NCBI RefSeq assembly: GCF_003858655.1
Contig: NZ_RQXV01000002.1
Location: 310,001-374,000 of the forward strand
Length of the DNA stretch: 64,000 nt
Source of the DNA: Amphritea balenae
Lineage (GTDB): Bacteria > Pseudomonadota > Gammaproteobacteria > Pseudomonadales > Balneatricaceae
Reading direction: 5' to 3'
Part shown: piece by piece, positions 45,492-54,076 of the stretch
How positions within the stretch are numbered: the stretch's first letter is position 1
Layout: the number at the start of each line of letters is the position of its first letter
The notes under the pieces: model-generated
The model's database searches: none
What the model was told of the DNA's origin: nothing
The model's input: only the letters and a program-made list of their open reading frames with translations
Translations under genes and position numbers: made by a program

Positions 45492-46922
45492 CTAGAAAGC
45501 ATTTTTAATATCGTCCCTGATTGCTTCTGCTTCAAGCTTGCGTTGTTTTAGTTGCTCGATATCACTGTCGCTGAGTTGTTTGTCCCGCATCGCAAAATCA
45601 AGTTGACGCAGCGCTTTATCCACCTGTCCGTTAAGTAAAAAGTATTCAGTACGTGCTTCATGAATACCCAGAGTGTTACCCGCTTTGCCTTCTACCTCCG
45701 CTAGCTCATACCACAGGTAGCTGTTGGTGGGTTGTTGTTTTGTCAGTCGAATTAATACTTCAGCGGCTGCTTTAAACTGATTGTTGGCCTGTAGAGAGTT
45801 GGCATAGAAGTGCGCGACCGGATAACTGTCCGGGTACAGGTCACGTAGTTTTTCCGTCATGCTAAGGGCTTTTGTGTACTGACCCGCTTCAAGGGCCAGT
45901 TCAGCATAGGTCAGTTTAATAGTCAGGTGTTGCTGTAATGCCGGAGCAAGAGCCTCTAAGGCTGTAGCGGCTTGTTTGTATTGCTTTGACCTCATCAGTG
46001 CCAGTGCCAGACCATAGTTGCTTAATTGGTTGTCAGCGGCGCTCTCTTTATAGCTTTTAATAGCTTGCTTCAGATCTTTTGCATAGTTGACTTCCAGCCG
46101 CTTACGAATTAGCTGGAAATCATAGTTCAGAGGGCGGAAATCCGGTTTATCAAGTTGCCGGGCTCTATTTTCTGCATCAGCAATCCGGGATTCTGTCACC
46201 GGATGAGTTAATAGAAATTCTGGCGGCTTTTCGCCAAGAAACCGGCTCGAGCGTTGAATGCGTGAAAACATACGTGGCATAGCGAATGGATCATAGCCGG
46301 CGCTGGTAAGATTCAGCATACCGATGCGATCTGCTTCCTGTTCATTACGGCGACTGAAATTCAGTCCGGCCTGTTGTCCGGCGGCTATCGTTGAAGAGAT
46401 GCCCGCGATGCCAGCATCAGGGGATGCGCTGGATACCAGGATGCTCGCCAGAATACCGGCCAGAAGCAAGGGGGTGTTTCGGCGAGACTCTTCTAATTGT
46501 TGAGCATAGTGGCGCTGCGACAGGTGGGCTAACTCATGGGCGATAACGGAGGCCAGCTCCTCTTCATCCTGGGCACCTAGTAAGATTCCGGTATTAATGC
46601 CGACTATGCCTCCCGGCACTGCAAATGCATTGAGGGCCGGATTATCGAGCACAATAAGCTCCAGGCGGAGATCTTGTAGCTGGCTGTAAGGGGCGAGTTG
46701 CCAGATCAGCTGATCAATATAGTTAACGACTATTGGATCACCAAATTCGGGGGTGCTGCCCCGTAACATACGCGCCCAGGTTCTGCCTAGTTTATGCTCC
46801 TGTTCCAGGGATATAACCGAGGTACTATTACCTATTACAGGTAGCTCTGATGCGTTGCTGGTCAGAGTATAAGGCAGCAGTAACAGGCCTAAAATAAAGC
46901 TGTAAAAGTATTTATTAAACAA
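45492..46922 (-). CDS. bepA: M48 metalloprotease with TPR domain, outer membrane assembly protease
   Basis: BepA (YfgC) helps assemble or degrade outer membrane proteins such as LptD in the periplasm. The 476-residue protein has a signal peptide (FILGLLLLPYTLTSNA), an M48 protease domain with the zinc site VIAHELAHLSQRH and the later zinc ligand in NEQEADRIGM, and a C-terminal TPR region of about 200 residues (YGLALALMRSKQYKQAATAL and repeats). Length matches E. coli BepA (487). It is divergent from tusA. Confidence 0.94.
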   Translation of the reverse strand: MFNKYFYSFILGLLLLPYTLTSNASELPVIGNSTSVISLEQEHKLGRTWARMLRGSTPEFGDPIVVNYIDQLIWQLAPYSQLQDLRLELIVLDNPALNAFAVPGGIVGINTGILLGAQDEEELASVIAHELAHLSQRHYAQQLEESRRNTPLLLAGILASILVSSASPDAGIAGISSTIAAGQQAGLNFSRRNEQEADRIGMLNLTSAGYDPFAMPRMFSRIQRSSRFLGEKPPEFLLTHPVTESRIADAENRARQLDKPDFRPLNYDFQLIRKRLEVNYAKDLKQAIKSYKESAADNQLSNYGLALALMRSKQYKQAATALEALAPALQQHLTIKLTYAELALEAGQYTKALSMTEKLRDLYPDSYPVAHFYANSLQANNQFKAAAEVLIRLTKQQPTNSYLWYELAEVEGKAGNTLGIHEARTEYFLLNGQVDKALRQLDFAMRDKQLSDSDIEQLKQRKLEAEAIRDDIKNAF

Positions 46923-47012
46923 AGAGCTAATCCTTATATCGTAATTGCTAATTATATTAACTCACTTTTTGGTATATATTGCTTGCCTCTTGTTTGTTGC
47001 GGAAAAAAATCC

Positions 47013-47249
47013 ATGAATCAGATCCATTATGATGAACTGCTTGATGCTTGCGGGCTAAGCTGTCCATTACCTTTGCTTAAAGCTAAACAAGCTTTGCATA
47101 AGCTGGAAACAGGCAAAGTGTTAAAAGTGTTGGCGACTGATGCAGGTTCCCAGAGAGACTTCAGGGTTTATGTTGACCAGTCAGACCACCAGTTGCTGGA
47201 ATCGTTCATAGAAGCGGATCAGTATATTTACATTATTAAGCGTGGTTAG
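47013..47249 (+). CDS. tusA: TusA family sulfurtransferase
   Basis: This small sulfur carrier accepts persulfide from a cysteine desulfurase and passes it on for tRNA thiolation or Moco synthesis. The 78-residue protein has the signature CGLSCPLPLLKAKQAL, where the cysteine of CPxP carries the sulfur. The ATG at 47013 is chosen; the frame is open upstream to a TTG at 46983. A gene for an AI-2E type transporter starts 14 bases downstream. It is not beside the CsdA-CsdE fusion, so a direct link is not implied. Confidence 0.88.
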   Translation: MNQIHYDELLDACGLSCPLPLLKAKQALHKLETGKVLKVLATDAGSQRDFRVYVDQSDHQLLESFIEADQYIYIIKRG

Positions 47250-47263
47250 CCGAGGGTGAGCCA

Positions 47264-48343
47264 GTGAGAAAAATTTTCAGTAAATGGATCGACAGTTACT
47301 TCTCTAATGAAGAGGTGATGCTGTTACTGGTTCTTTTGGTGGGTGCCTTTGGTGTCATATTATACCTGGGGCAGGCGCTGACTCCTGTTTTCACCAGTAT
47401 TATCCTGGCTTTCCTGATGCAGGGGCTGAGTGAGTGGTTAAGAAAGCGTAACGTGCCACATCTGGCGTCTGTGATTCTGGTATTTATCCTTTTCGTCAGT
47501 ATTTTGTTATCGCTTTTACTGTTTATCATGCCGCTGGCTTGGAAGCAGTCAGTCAATCTGTTCAATGAGTTGCCGCGTATGGTAACTGAAGCTAAGGCGG
47601 TGTTGTTGTTATTGCCGCAACAGTATCCGGATGTGTTTTCAGAGCAGCAGATCAGTCAGATCATAGATCTTGCAACTGCTGAGTTGAGTCAGTTGGGGCA
47701 GTGGGTGGTGACTTATTCGCTGAATTCTATTACCGGCTTAGTTGCGCTGCTGATCTATCTGGTGCTGGTACCGATTCTGGTATTTTTCTTCCTTAAAGAT
47801 GGTGGCTCTCTGGTGCGTTGGTGGGTCTCTTTTCTACCGCAGAAAAAAGAGATGTTGACTCAGGTCTGGAATGAGATGGATCTCCAGATCGCCAACTATG
47901 TTCGCGGCAAAGTGATTGAGATTGTCATTGTAGGTTCCGTGACCTACATAGCTTTTACCTTTTTAGGCATTAACTATGCGGCGCTGCTGGCGATTATGGT
48001 GGGTCTTTCTGTACTGATTCCCTACATTGGGGCTGCGCTGGTAACCTTGCCGGTTGCGCTTATCGGATTTGTGCAGTGGGGCTGGACTAATGAATTCTGG
48101 TACCTGATGCTGGCCTACGGCATTATTCAGGCGTTGGATGGTAATGTGTTAGTACCTTTGTTGTTTTCTGAAGCAGTTAACCTACATCCGGTTTCAATTA
48201 TTATTGCAGTATTAGTGTTTGGTAGTATCTGGGGCTTCTGGGGTGTGTTCTTTGCTATCCCGTTAGCAACGTTGATTAAGGCTATTTTGAATGCCTGGCC
48301 GAAGACCCATGCGCTGGGTGCCGTTGAAAGTAGCACGGAGTAG
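47264..48343 (+). CDS. AI-2E/PerM family membrane transporter, second copy
   Basis: This 359-residue paralogue of the PerM protein at 16.8 kb is only moderately similar. It has eight predicted membrane helices and the conserved QIANYVRGKVIEIVIVG, VGLSVLIPYIGAALVTLP and LLFSEAVNLHPVSIIIAVLVF blocks. It starts with GTG. Its upstream neighbour is tusA, with a gap of only 14 bases, so they are cotranscribed. Substrate unknown. Confidence 0.87.
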   Translation: MRKIFSKWIDSYFSNEEVMLLLVLLVGAFGVILYLGQALTPVFTSIILAFLMQGLSEWLRKRNVPHLASVILVFILFVSILLSLLLFIMPLAWKQSVNLFNELPRMVTEAKAVLLLLPQQYPDVFSEQQISQIIDLATAELSQLGQWVVTYSLNSITGLVALLIYLVLVPILVFFFLKDGGSLVRWWVSFLPQKKEMLTQVWNEMDLQIANYVRGKVIEIVIVGSVTYIAFTFLGINYAALLAIMVGLSVLIPYIGAALVTLPVALIGFVQWGWTNEFWYLMLAYGIIQALDGNVLVPLLFSEAVNLHPVSIIIAVLVFGSIWGFWGVFFAIPLATLIKAILNAWPKTHALGAVESSTE

Positions 48344-48364
48344 CATAGTGCTGCTCAGATAATT

Positions 48365-48390
48365 AAAAAGCCGGCGATTGCCGGCTTTTT
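48365..48390. terminator. Bidirectional terminator between the PerM-like gene and bcp
   Basis: AAAAAGCCGGC, loop GATT, GCCGGCTTTTT lies between convergent genes. Confidence 0.9.
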
Positions 48391-48436
48391 ATTGTGCTGT
48401 ATTCTCAGCGAAGAGTAGTTTATTGCGTGGCTTTAT

Positions 48437-48904
48437 TTAAAGTGCTTTGACCGCCTCGAATACTTCTTCTACGTGGCCTTTTACTTTAACTTTTCGCCAC
48501 TCTTTACGTAACATACCATCAGCATCGATCAGAAAGGTGCTGCGTTCTATACCCATATGCTCTTTACCATAAAGTTTCTTTAATTTTATTACATCAAACA
48601 GTTGGCAGAGTTCTTCGTCCGGATCGCTGATCAATTCAAAGGGAAAGGTTTGCTTGGCTTTGAAGTTTTCGTGACGACGCATGCTATCCCGTGAAACACC
48701 AAAGATCTGGGTGTTAGCTGCTTGAAACTGTTCGTAGAGATCACGAAAGTCCTGGCCTTCGGTGGTGCAGCCAGGGGTACTGTCTTTGGGGTAAAAATAG
48801 ATGATTACGTTTGAGCCTTTCAGCTGTGACAAGGTTACTGTGGTTTCGCTGGTTGCCACTGCGGTGAAGTCGCTGACTGGCTGATCTATTGTTGCTTGAC
48901 TCAT
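48437..48904 (-). CDS. bcp: Thioredoxin-dependent thiol peroxidase (Bcp/PrxQ family)
   Basis: This 155-residue peroxiredoxin detoxifies hydrogen peroxide and organic peroxides. The peroxidatic cysteine is C46 in YPKDSTPGCTTEG. In E. coli Bcp a resolving cysteine stands five residues later; here that place is aspartate or glutamine (EGQDF), so the usual C45-C50 disulfide cannot form. The only other cysteine is C100 (DEELCQLFD). The protein may be a 1-Cys enzyme or use C100. It is convergent with the transporter gene. Confidence 0.93.
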   Translation of the reverse strand: MSQATIDQPVSDFTAVATSETTVTLSQLKGSNVIIYFYPKDSTPGCTTEGQDFRDLYEQFQAANTQIFGVSRDSMRRHENFKAKQTFPFELISDPDEELCQLFDVIKLKKLYGKEHMGIERSTFLIDADGMLRKEWRKVKVKGHVEEVFEAVKAL

Positions 48905-49144
48905 AATGCTTCCTTAACAAAAAAACTGTCTGAAAAACTACGCTTCTCAGAGCGAGATCAGTTAGAATAATACGCTTTATATACGATAACAGATTACACA
49001 GATTTGGCAGCCTTTCTCAGCTGGCTTTTTAATTCTGACGCAAGAGTCGACTTAAGAGCTAACTTATTGAGGTGAAATGGGTTGAGCCGGCACAAACAGG
49101 CAAGTACCATAGGCCATTCTAACCACTCTTTGATGGAGACCGAG

Positions 49145-50020
49145 ATGATTACTGGCAGCATTGTTGCTCTTGTTACCCCGATGATGTCTAACGGCGATGT
49201 TGATTGGGACGCGCTGGATAAAGTTGTAGATTTTCATCTGGAAAAGGGCACCGATTCAATAGTCGCTGTCGGTACTACCGGCGAATCTGCAACACTGAAT
49301 TGCGATGAGCACTGTCAGGTTATCAAACGGGTTGTTGAGCGCGTCGCAGGTGCTATTCCGGTGATAGCCGGAACCGGTGCAAATTCCACCCAGGAAGCGA
49401 TTGAGCTGACTCAGGCGGCTAAAACTGCAGGTGCAGATGCCTGCTTGCTAGTGACGCCTTATTACAACAAGCCTACTCAGGAAGGCTTGTATCAGCATTA
49501 TAAAACTATCGCTGCGGCCGTAGATATTCCGCAAATTCTGTATAACGTACCGGGCCGTACTGCCTGCGATATGTTGCCAGAAACCGTTTTACGTCTGGCA
49601 GAGATTGATAATATTATCGGTATCAAAGAGGCAACGGGTGATCTTGATCGTGCTAAAGAGCTGATTGAGAAGGCGCCTAAAGAGTTTGCTATTTATTCCG
49701 GTGATGACGGTACTGCGGTTGAACTTATGTTGTTAGGTGGTGATGGAAATATTTCTGTGACTGCCAACGTTGCGCCTGCGCAGATGGGTGAGCTGTGTCG
49801 TCTGGCAATTGCTGGTGAAACAGAGGCGGCTCGTGCAATTCAGGCCTCGCTGATGGAACTCCATAACTCAATGTTTGTCGAAGCTAACCCTATCCCTGTG
49901 AAATGGGCGATGGTGGAAATGGGCATGATGGGGCAAGGTATTCGTTTGCCTCTGACAGTGCTGGATGAGCAATACCGCTCTCAGGTACGTGATGCTCTTA
50001 AAGCTTGCCAAATTATCTGA
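49145..50020 (+). CDS. dapA: 4-hydroxy-tetrahydrodipicolinate synthase
   Basis: DapA condenses pyruvate and aspartate semialdehyde in lysine and diaminopimelate synthesis. The 291-residue protein opens [13 protein letters not shown], has GTTGESATL for the active site, the catalytic tyrosine and Schiff-base lysine in YNVPGRT and IIGIKEATG. The ATG at 49145 has GGAG a few bases before it and gives the standard length; the open frame upstream to a TTG at 49082 adds 21 residues not expected in the family. bamC follows after 21 bases, the usual dapA-bamC pair. Confidence 0.96.
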   Translation: MITGSIVALVTPMMSNGDVDWDALDKVVDFHLEKGTDSIVAVGTTGESATLNCDEHCQVIKRVVERVAGAIPVIAGTGANSTQEAIELTQAAKTAGADACLLVTPYYNKPTQEGLYQHYKTIAAAVDIPQILYNVPGRTACDMLPETVLRLAEIDNIIGIKEATGDLDRAKELIEKAPKEFAIYSGDDGTAVELMLLGGDGNISVTANVAPAQMGELCRLAIAGETEAARAIQASLMELHNSMFVEANPIPVKWAMVEMGMMGQGIRLPLTVLDEQYRSQVRDALKACQII

Positions 50021-50041
50021 TTTTATAACGGACAAACCAGA

Positions 50042-51424
50042 ATGAGACTAATCTCTTTGCTGCCTTTGGCAGCAGCTGTGTTAAGTATTGCCGGTTGTGG
50101 CTCCTATTCGAACCCTATCTATGGTGAGAATGGGATCATAAATGATCGGAGTCAGAACTATGAAAATGCGCAATCTACCCAGCGTTTAGAGTTACCGCCA
50201 TCGGTTCGTAATCGGGCTAAGCCGATGCAGGATAATCTGGATATCCCGAATGCGGGTTTAACAGCATCGCAGCGGACCGGAGACTTTGAAGTTCCCCGGC
50301 CTGAGTTTTTCTATGCTGATGCTGGCTCGGGCTCAGTTAATCTGAAGCGGGAAGGGTCTGACAAGATTCTGATCGTTGATGAGCCTGTGGGCGATGTGTG
50401 GGTTCAGTTACAGGACTTCTGGCGCTTCAATAATGTTGATCTGGCTAAAACCGCTCCCCGTGACGGGGTGATGGAAACCGTCTGGATCGATGCTGATGGT
50501 GACGAGTTAAGCTTTATCGATACGATGGTAAAGCGGATGACGTTTCAGGATATCGAAGGGCCGGTCAGTGATAAATTGCGGATTTCCGTTCTTCCACTGC
50601 AGGACGACTTCAATAGAACTTCTATTAGAATGCAGCACATTCGTGTGGCACAGGATGATAAAGATCGTGGTCTGGACTGGGGGGCAAAAGCAGAAGATGT
50701 TGATTATAAGTCAGATATGATGTTTGAGATGCTACGGTATCTGAGTAAATCTGGCTCGCAGGCGGAAAGTCATAGCCTGGTAAAATTGCGCCAGCAGCGG
50801 GATAGTGTGCCTCAAATTGGGCGTGATTCTAATGGTATGCCTGCGCTTAAGATTACTGTGCCGGCTGATCAGGCCTGGCAGCAACTTAATAATGCGATCG
50901 CGAAGACTAGTATTGACGTGGGTGACAGAGATCAGCAATTAGGTATCATCTATATGACCTTCACTACTTCAACGCCATTTGATGAAGTGGAAAAAATGGG
51001 CTTTTTTGAATGGCTTCATTCCGATCGTAAGCCAATTAAACTTAATGTTGGAGATTTTGGTTCTGCAATAGGTATTGGCGATGCAAATGCAAGTGCAGGT
51101 CCGTCATATGGCTCGAAGCAACTCGAGCAGAAGTCGCGTAGTTTTGATGAAGATATCGATTTTGACTACAGTGGCTCAGCAGAGTTGGCCGAAAAGGATG
51201 GTTTTAAGATTTGGTTCGCCGGGCGAGTGGTCTATGTCTTTGAGGATTATAAAGATGCGACTTTCAATGATGATAGTGGCAAGTACGAACATGTTGGTCA
51301 GTACCAGCTGAAGATGAAACGGACCGCTAATGGTGTATTCCTGACGGTGAAGACTTCCGATGGTTATGCGGCCCCTGAAGTAATTGCTGATGAGATCCTG
51401 TGGGAGATCAAAGAGCAGATCTGA
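50042..51424 (+). CDS. bamC: Outer membrane protein assembly factor BamC
   Basis: BamC (NlpB) is a lipoprotein subunit of the BAM complex. The signal MRLISLLPLAAAVLSIAGC gives acylation at C19. An unstructured N-terminal stretch with PPSVRN (BamD-binding part) leads to two helix-grip domains. At 460 residues it is about 115 longer than E. coli BamC (344). The extra length is in the spacer between the domains and in an insertion near 335-375 with many Gly, Ser, Ala and Asp residues. In many relatives purC follows; here a terminator and a dehydrogenase gene follow instead. Confidence 0.88.
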   Translation: MRLISLLPLAAAVLSIAGCGSYSNPIYGENGIINDRSQNYENAQSTQRLELPPSVRNRAKPMQDNLDIPNAGLTASQRTGDFEVPRPEFFYADAGSGSVNLKREGSDKILIVDEPVGDVWVQLQDFWRFNNVDLAKTAPRDGVMETVWIDADGDELSFIDTMVKRMTFQDIEGPVSDKLRISVLPLQDDFNRTSIRMQHIRVAQDDKDRGLDWGAKAEDVDYKSDMMFEMLRYLSKSGSQAESHSLVKLRQQRDSVPQIGRDSNGMPALKITVPADQAWQQLNNAIAKTSIDVGDRDQQLGIIYMTFTTSTPFDEVEKMGFFEWLHSDRKPIKLNVGDFGSAIGIGDANASAGPSYGSKQLEQKSRSFDEDIDFDYSGSAELAEKDGFKIWFAGRVVYVFEDYKDATFNDDSGKYEHVGQYQLKMKRTANGVFLTVKTSDGYAAPEVIADEILWEIKEQI

Positions 51425-51465
51425 TAGTCTTAACTAAGATATCCTTAAGCAGGATAGAGATAAGT

Positions 51466-51498
51466 AAGGGGCCCTCTGTTACAGACCGGCCCCTTTTT
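51466..51498 (+). terminator. Terminator of dapA-bamC
   Basis: AAGGGGCC pairs with GGCCCCTT, enclosing a second small stem TCTG/CAGA; five T residues follow. Confidence 0.85.
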
Positions 51499-51511
51499 AG
51501 TGGGAGAAATT

Positions 51512-52465
51512 ATGAAGGCAGTATTTCTTGATCTGGGTAGTCTGGATTGCAATGATCTGGATCTCAGTGCGCTTGAGCGGCAGTGTGATTCGTTTACCTG
51601 CTTTGCTGAAACCTCAGCTGCCCAGGTCTCTGAGCGCATAGCGGGGGCAGAGCTGGTTATCGTCAATAAGGTGGTGCTGGATAAAGAGGTTTTAGCATCC
51701 AGTGCCTCCCTGAAGCATATCTGTATTGCTGCCACAGGTACCAATAATGTGGATCTGCAGGCTGCTGCAGCACAGGGTATCAGCGTCTCTAACTGTCAGG
51801 CTTATGGTACCGATTCGGTTGCTCAGCATGTAATGACTATGATGCTGGCGTTGCACACCAATCTGATCGCATACAACAATGCGGCTCGTAACGGGCAGTG
51901 GGCTCGAGCCAGCCAGTTCTGTTTGCTGGATTACCCGATACAGGAGCTGTCCGGTAAGACTCTGGGTATTGTGGGTTACGGCAACCTGGGAGCCGGTGTG
52001 GCTAGGTTAGCCGGTGCATTTGGTATGGAAGTACTGATAGCCCAGCGGGCAGGAGGTGATACCGTGGGTGGGCGTATAGCCATTGATGAGCTTTTGCCTC
52101 AGGTCGATGTGTTGAGTCTTCACTGTCCTTTAACGGATCTTACCCGTAATTTGATTAATGCTGAAACTATAGCGTTGATGAAGCCCGGCGCATTTATTAT
52201 CAATGCAGCACGGGGCGGTATCGTGAATGAGGCTGATCTGGCGGATGCTTTACGACAAGGCCGGTTGGCGGGTGCGGCAACCGATGTTCTGATCGAAGAG
52301 CCGCCGGTCAATGGTAATCCTCTACTGGCTGAGGATATTCCAAATTTGATCATTACGCCGCACAGCGCCTGGGGCAGTGTTCAGGCGCGTCAGCGAATTG
52401 TAGAACAGATGGCGGAAACTATCGCAGGGCTTCGGCAGGGCGAGCGGATCAGAATTGTAAACTGA
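51512..52465 (+). CDS. D-2-hydroxyacid dehydrogenase (hydroxypyruvate/glycerate type)
   Basis: This 317-residue NAD-dependent enzyme has the D-2-hydroxyacid dehydrogenase fold: the Rossmann loop GIVGYGNLGAGVARLA, VLSLHCPLT, the arginine in NAARGGIVNEADL, and the catalytic His in ITPHSAWGS with Glu in IEEPP. It looks closest to HprA-type glycerate/hydroxypyruvate reductases. The ATG at 51512 follows GGGAGAAAT; a GTG at 51500 is in frame but less likely. It is a single gene. Confidence 0.9.
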   Translation: MKAVFLDLGSLDCNDLDLSALERQCDSFTCFAETSAAQVSERIAGAELVIVNKVVLDKEVLASSASLKHICIAATGTNNVDLQAAAAQGISVSNCQAYGTDSVAQHVMTMMLALHTNLIAYNNAARNGQWARASQFCLLDYPIQELSGKTLGIVGYGNLGAGVARLAGAFGMEVLIAQRAGGDTVGGRIAIDELLPQVDVLSLHCPLTDLTRNLINAETIALMKPGAFIINAARGGIVNEADLADALRQGRLAGAATDVLIEEPPVNGNPLLAEDIPNLIITPHSAWGSVQARQRIVEQMAETIAGLRQGERIRIVN

Positions 52466-52549
52466 TCCCTGGTATTGATATCAGGATTGTCTCGACGGCA
52501 GAGGCACTCCTCTTCTGTACTGATGTGCAGAGGAGGTGTCTGTTTCATA

Positions 52550-52600
52550 GGTGACTAAGGTGACTAAGGTGATAATAAGGCGATAAGTAGCTTATCGCCT
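52550..52600. repeat. Tandem 9-base repeat and hairpin between convergent genes
   Basis: GGTGACTAA occurs twice in tandem at 52550-52567, followed by a partial third copy GGTGATAAT. Next to it AGGCGATAAG at 52578-52587 pairs perfectly with CTTATCGCCT at 52591-52600 around a three-base loop, with no T-run. A CTCCTCT/AGAGGAG-type complementarity also occurs at about 52507-52537. The region may end transcription of both neighbours by structure alone. Confidence 0.6.
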
Positions 52601-52638
52601 ATCTTGAGAGCGGTCCGGACTTAGAGTGCCTGATAGAC

Positions 52639-54033
52639 TTAGCGGCTGATGCCTTTGCCGCTAAATAGCTTCTTTTTCTGCTTCTTTTTCTTGCCGCGGG
52701 TAAACAGCACCATGGATTCAATATGGTGAGTTTGTGGGAACATATCCATCACCATAAATTCCTGCATGATATAACCCTCTTCGGTGAGAATGCGGGAATC
52801 CCGGGCTAATGCACCTGGGTTGCAGGAGATGTAGAGGATCTTTTCTGGTTTCAGTGCCGTTACCTGAGGCAGGATTTCAGCTGCACCAGCACGGGGTGGG
52901 TCCAGAATAATCTTATTGTAAGGCTGCTTATACCACTGATGTCCGTTGAGTGGCTCTGCCAGATTAGCGCAGTAGAAATTACAGCTGGTTAGTTGGTTCA
53001 GCTCAGCATTATGTTCTGCCCGGTGCACCATCGACATGCTGCCTTCGATACCGGTAACAGAGACGCCACTTTTCGCGACGGGTAGCGAGAAATTACCCAG
53101 GCCGCAGAACAGATCGAGAATCTGGTCACCTTCAGCCGGTTGCAACAGTTCAATTGCTTTATTAACCATCTGTTGGTTAATTTCAGGGTTAACCTGGATA
53201 AAATCGCTGGGTTGAAATTCCAGCGTTAGCTCATTCAATACATAGCTGGCAGGCTGCGGTTTGTTTGCTGCGCTCTCTTCCCCGATTAGCTGTAGGTCGA
53301 GGGTCAGTAGGTAATCGTTGGCAGCGGCCTGGAAGATAGACAGGTGTTCCTCGTTCAGTGCTTTCTTCAGACGCAGAGCCAGATAGCCGTTGTTGTCACC
53401 CAGGTCTATTTCCATCTGCGTAATATGGCGGATATCGCCGGTATCGGTCAGGTCTTCCCGGATGCGGGAAAAAATGTCGCTGACCCGTTTGTCCAGTACT
53501 GCACAGCTATCGATCTGACTGAGTAGATTGCTGCCGCTACGACGAAAGCCAATAATAGGTTCACCATCCGACAGTTGGTTGATGCCTATGCGTGCGCTAC
53601 GGCGGTAGTTCCAGTTAGTTGCAGTCAGTGCGGGCTGAATGTTTGCGGGTTTGCTGTTACCAATTCGGCTTATCTGATCCAATACCTGAGCTTGTTTCAG
53701 TTCAAGCTGATATGCATTATCAATGTGCTGCATATCGCAGCCGCCGCACTGATCGTAGTGCGGGCAGTTCGGGCTGATGCGATGGCTGTCAGGGGTTAAA
53801 ACCTCGAGGGTTTGACCGGTATAGAATTTGGCTTTTTCTTCGGTCAGGCGAGCCAATACCTGTTCGCCAGGTAGAGCATCAGTAATAAAAACCGTTTTAC
53901 CCTGATAACGTCCGATTCCCCGGGCATCGTGGCTCAGTGAGTCTATGGTTAGTTCTATCGCTTCGGCTGGCAGAGTTTCACTCTGACGCTTAAGGGGGCG
54001 TTGTTTTTGATTGCGGGAACGGTTTGGTTTCAT
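52639..54033 (-). CDS. rlmD: 23S rRNA (uracil-1939-C5) methyltransferase
   Basis: RlmD (RumA) methylates U1939 of 23S rRNA with SAM and carries a [4Fe-4S] cluster. The protein (464 residues from the ATG at 54033) has a TRAM domain at 25-90, the cluster cysteines in CPHYDQCGGCDMQH, SAM motif LDLFCGLGNFSLP, and the catalytic cysteine in ISCNPGALARD. Preceding the ATG is AGGAGA; the frame extends 30 codons upstream into cobS but those residues do not fit. A basic tail (KKKKQKKKL) ends the protein. Confidence 0.95.
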   Translation of the reverse strand: MKPNRSRNQKQRPLKRQSETLPAEAIELTIDSLSHDARGIGRYQGKTVFITDALPGEQVLARLTEEKAKFYTGQTLEVLTPDSHRISPNCPHYDQCGGCDMQHIDNAYQLELKQAQVLDQISRIGNSKPANIQPALTATNWNYRRSARIGINQLSDGEPIIGFRRSGSNLLSQIDSCAVLDKRVSDIFSRIREDLTDTGDIRHITQMEIDLGDNNGYLALRLKKALNEEHLSIFQAAANDYLLTLDLQLIGEESAANKPQPASYVLNELTLEFQPSDFIQVNPEINQQMVNKAIELLQPAEGDQILDLFCGLGNFSLPVAKSGVSVTGIEGSMSMVHRAEHNAELNQLTSCNFYCANLAEPLNGHQWYKQPYNKIILDPPRAGAAEILPQVTALKPEKILYISCNPGALARDSRILTEEGYIMQEFMVMDMFPQTHHIESMVLFTRGKKKKQKKKLFSGKGISR

Positions 54034-54076
54034 GTGCTTCTCCTGACGAAGCGCGGATTCTACCAGTGCCGGGCCG

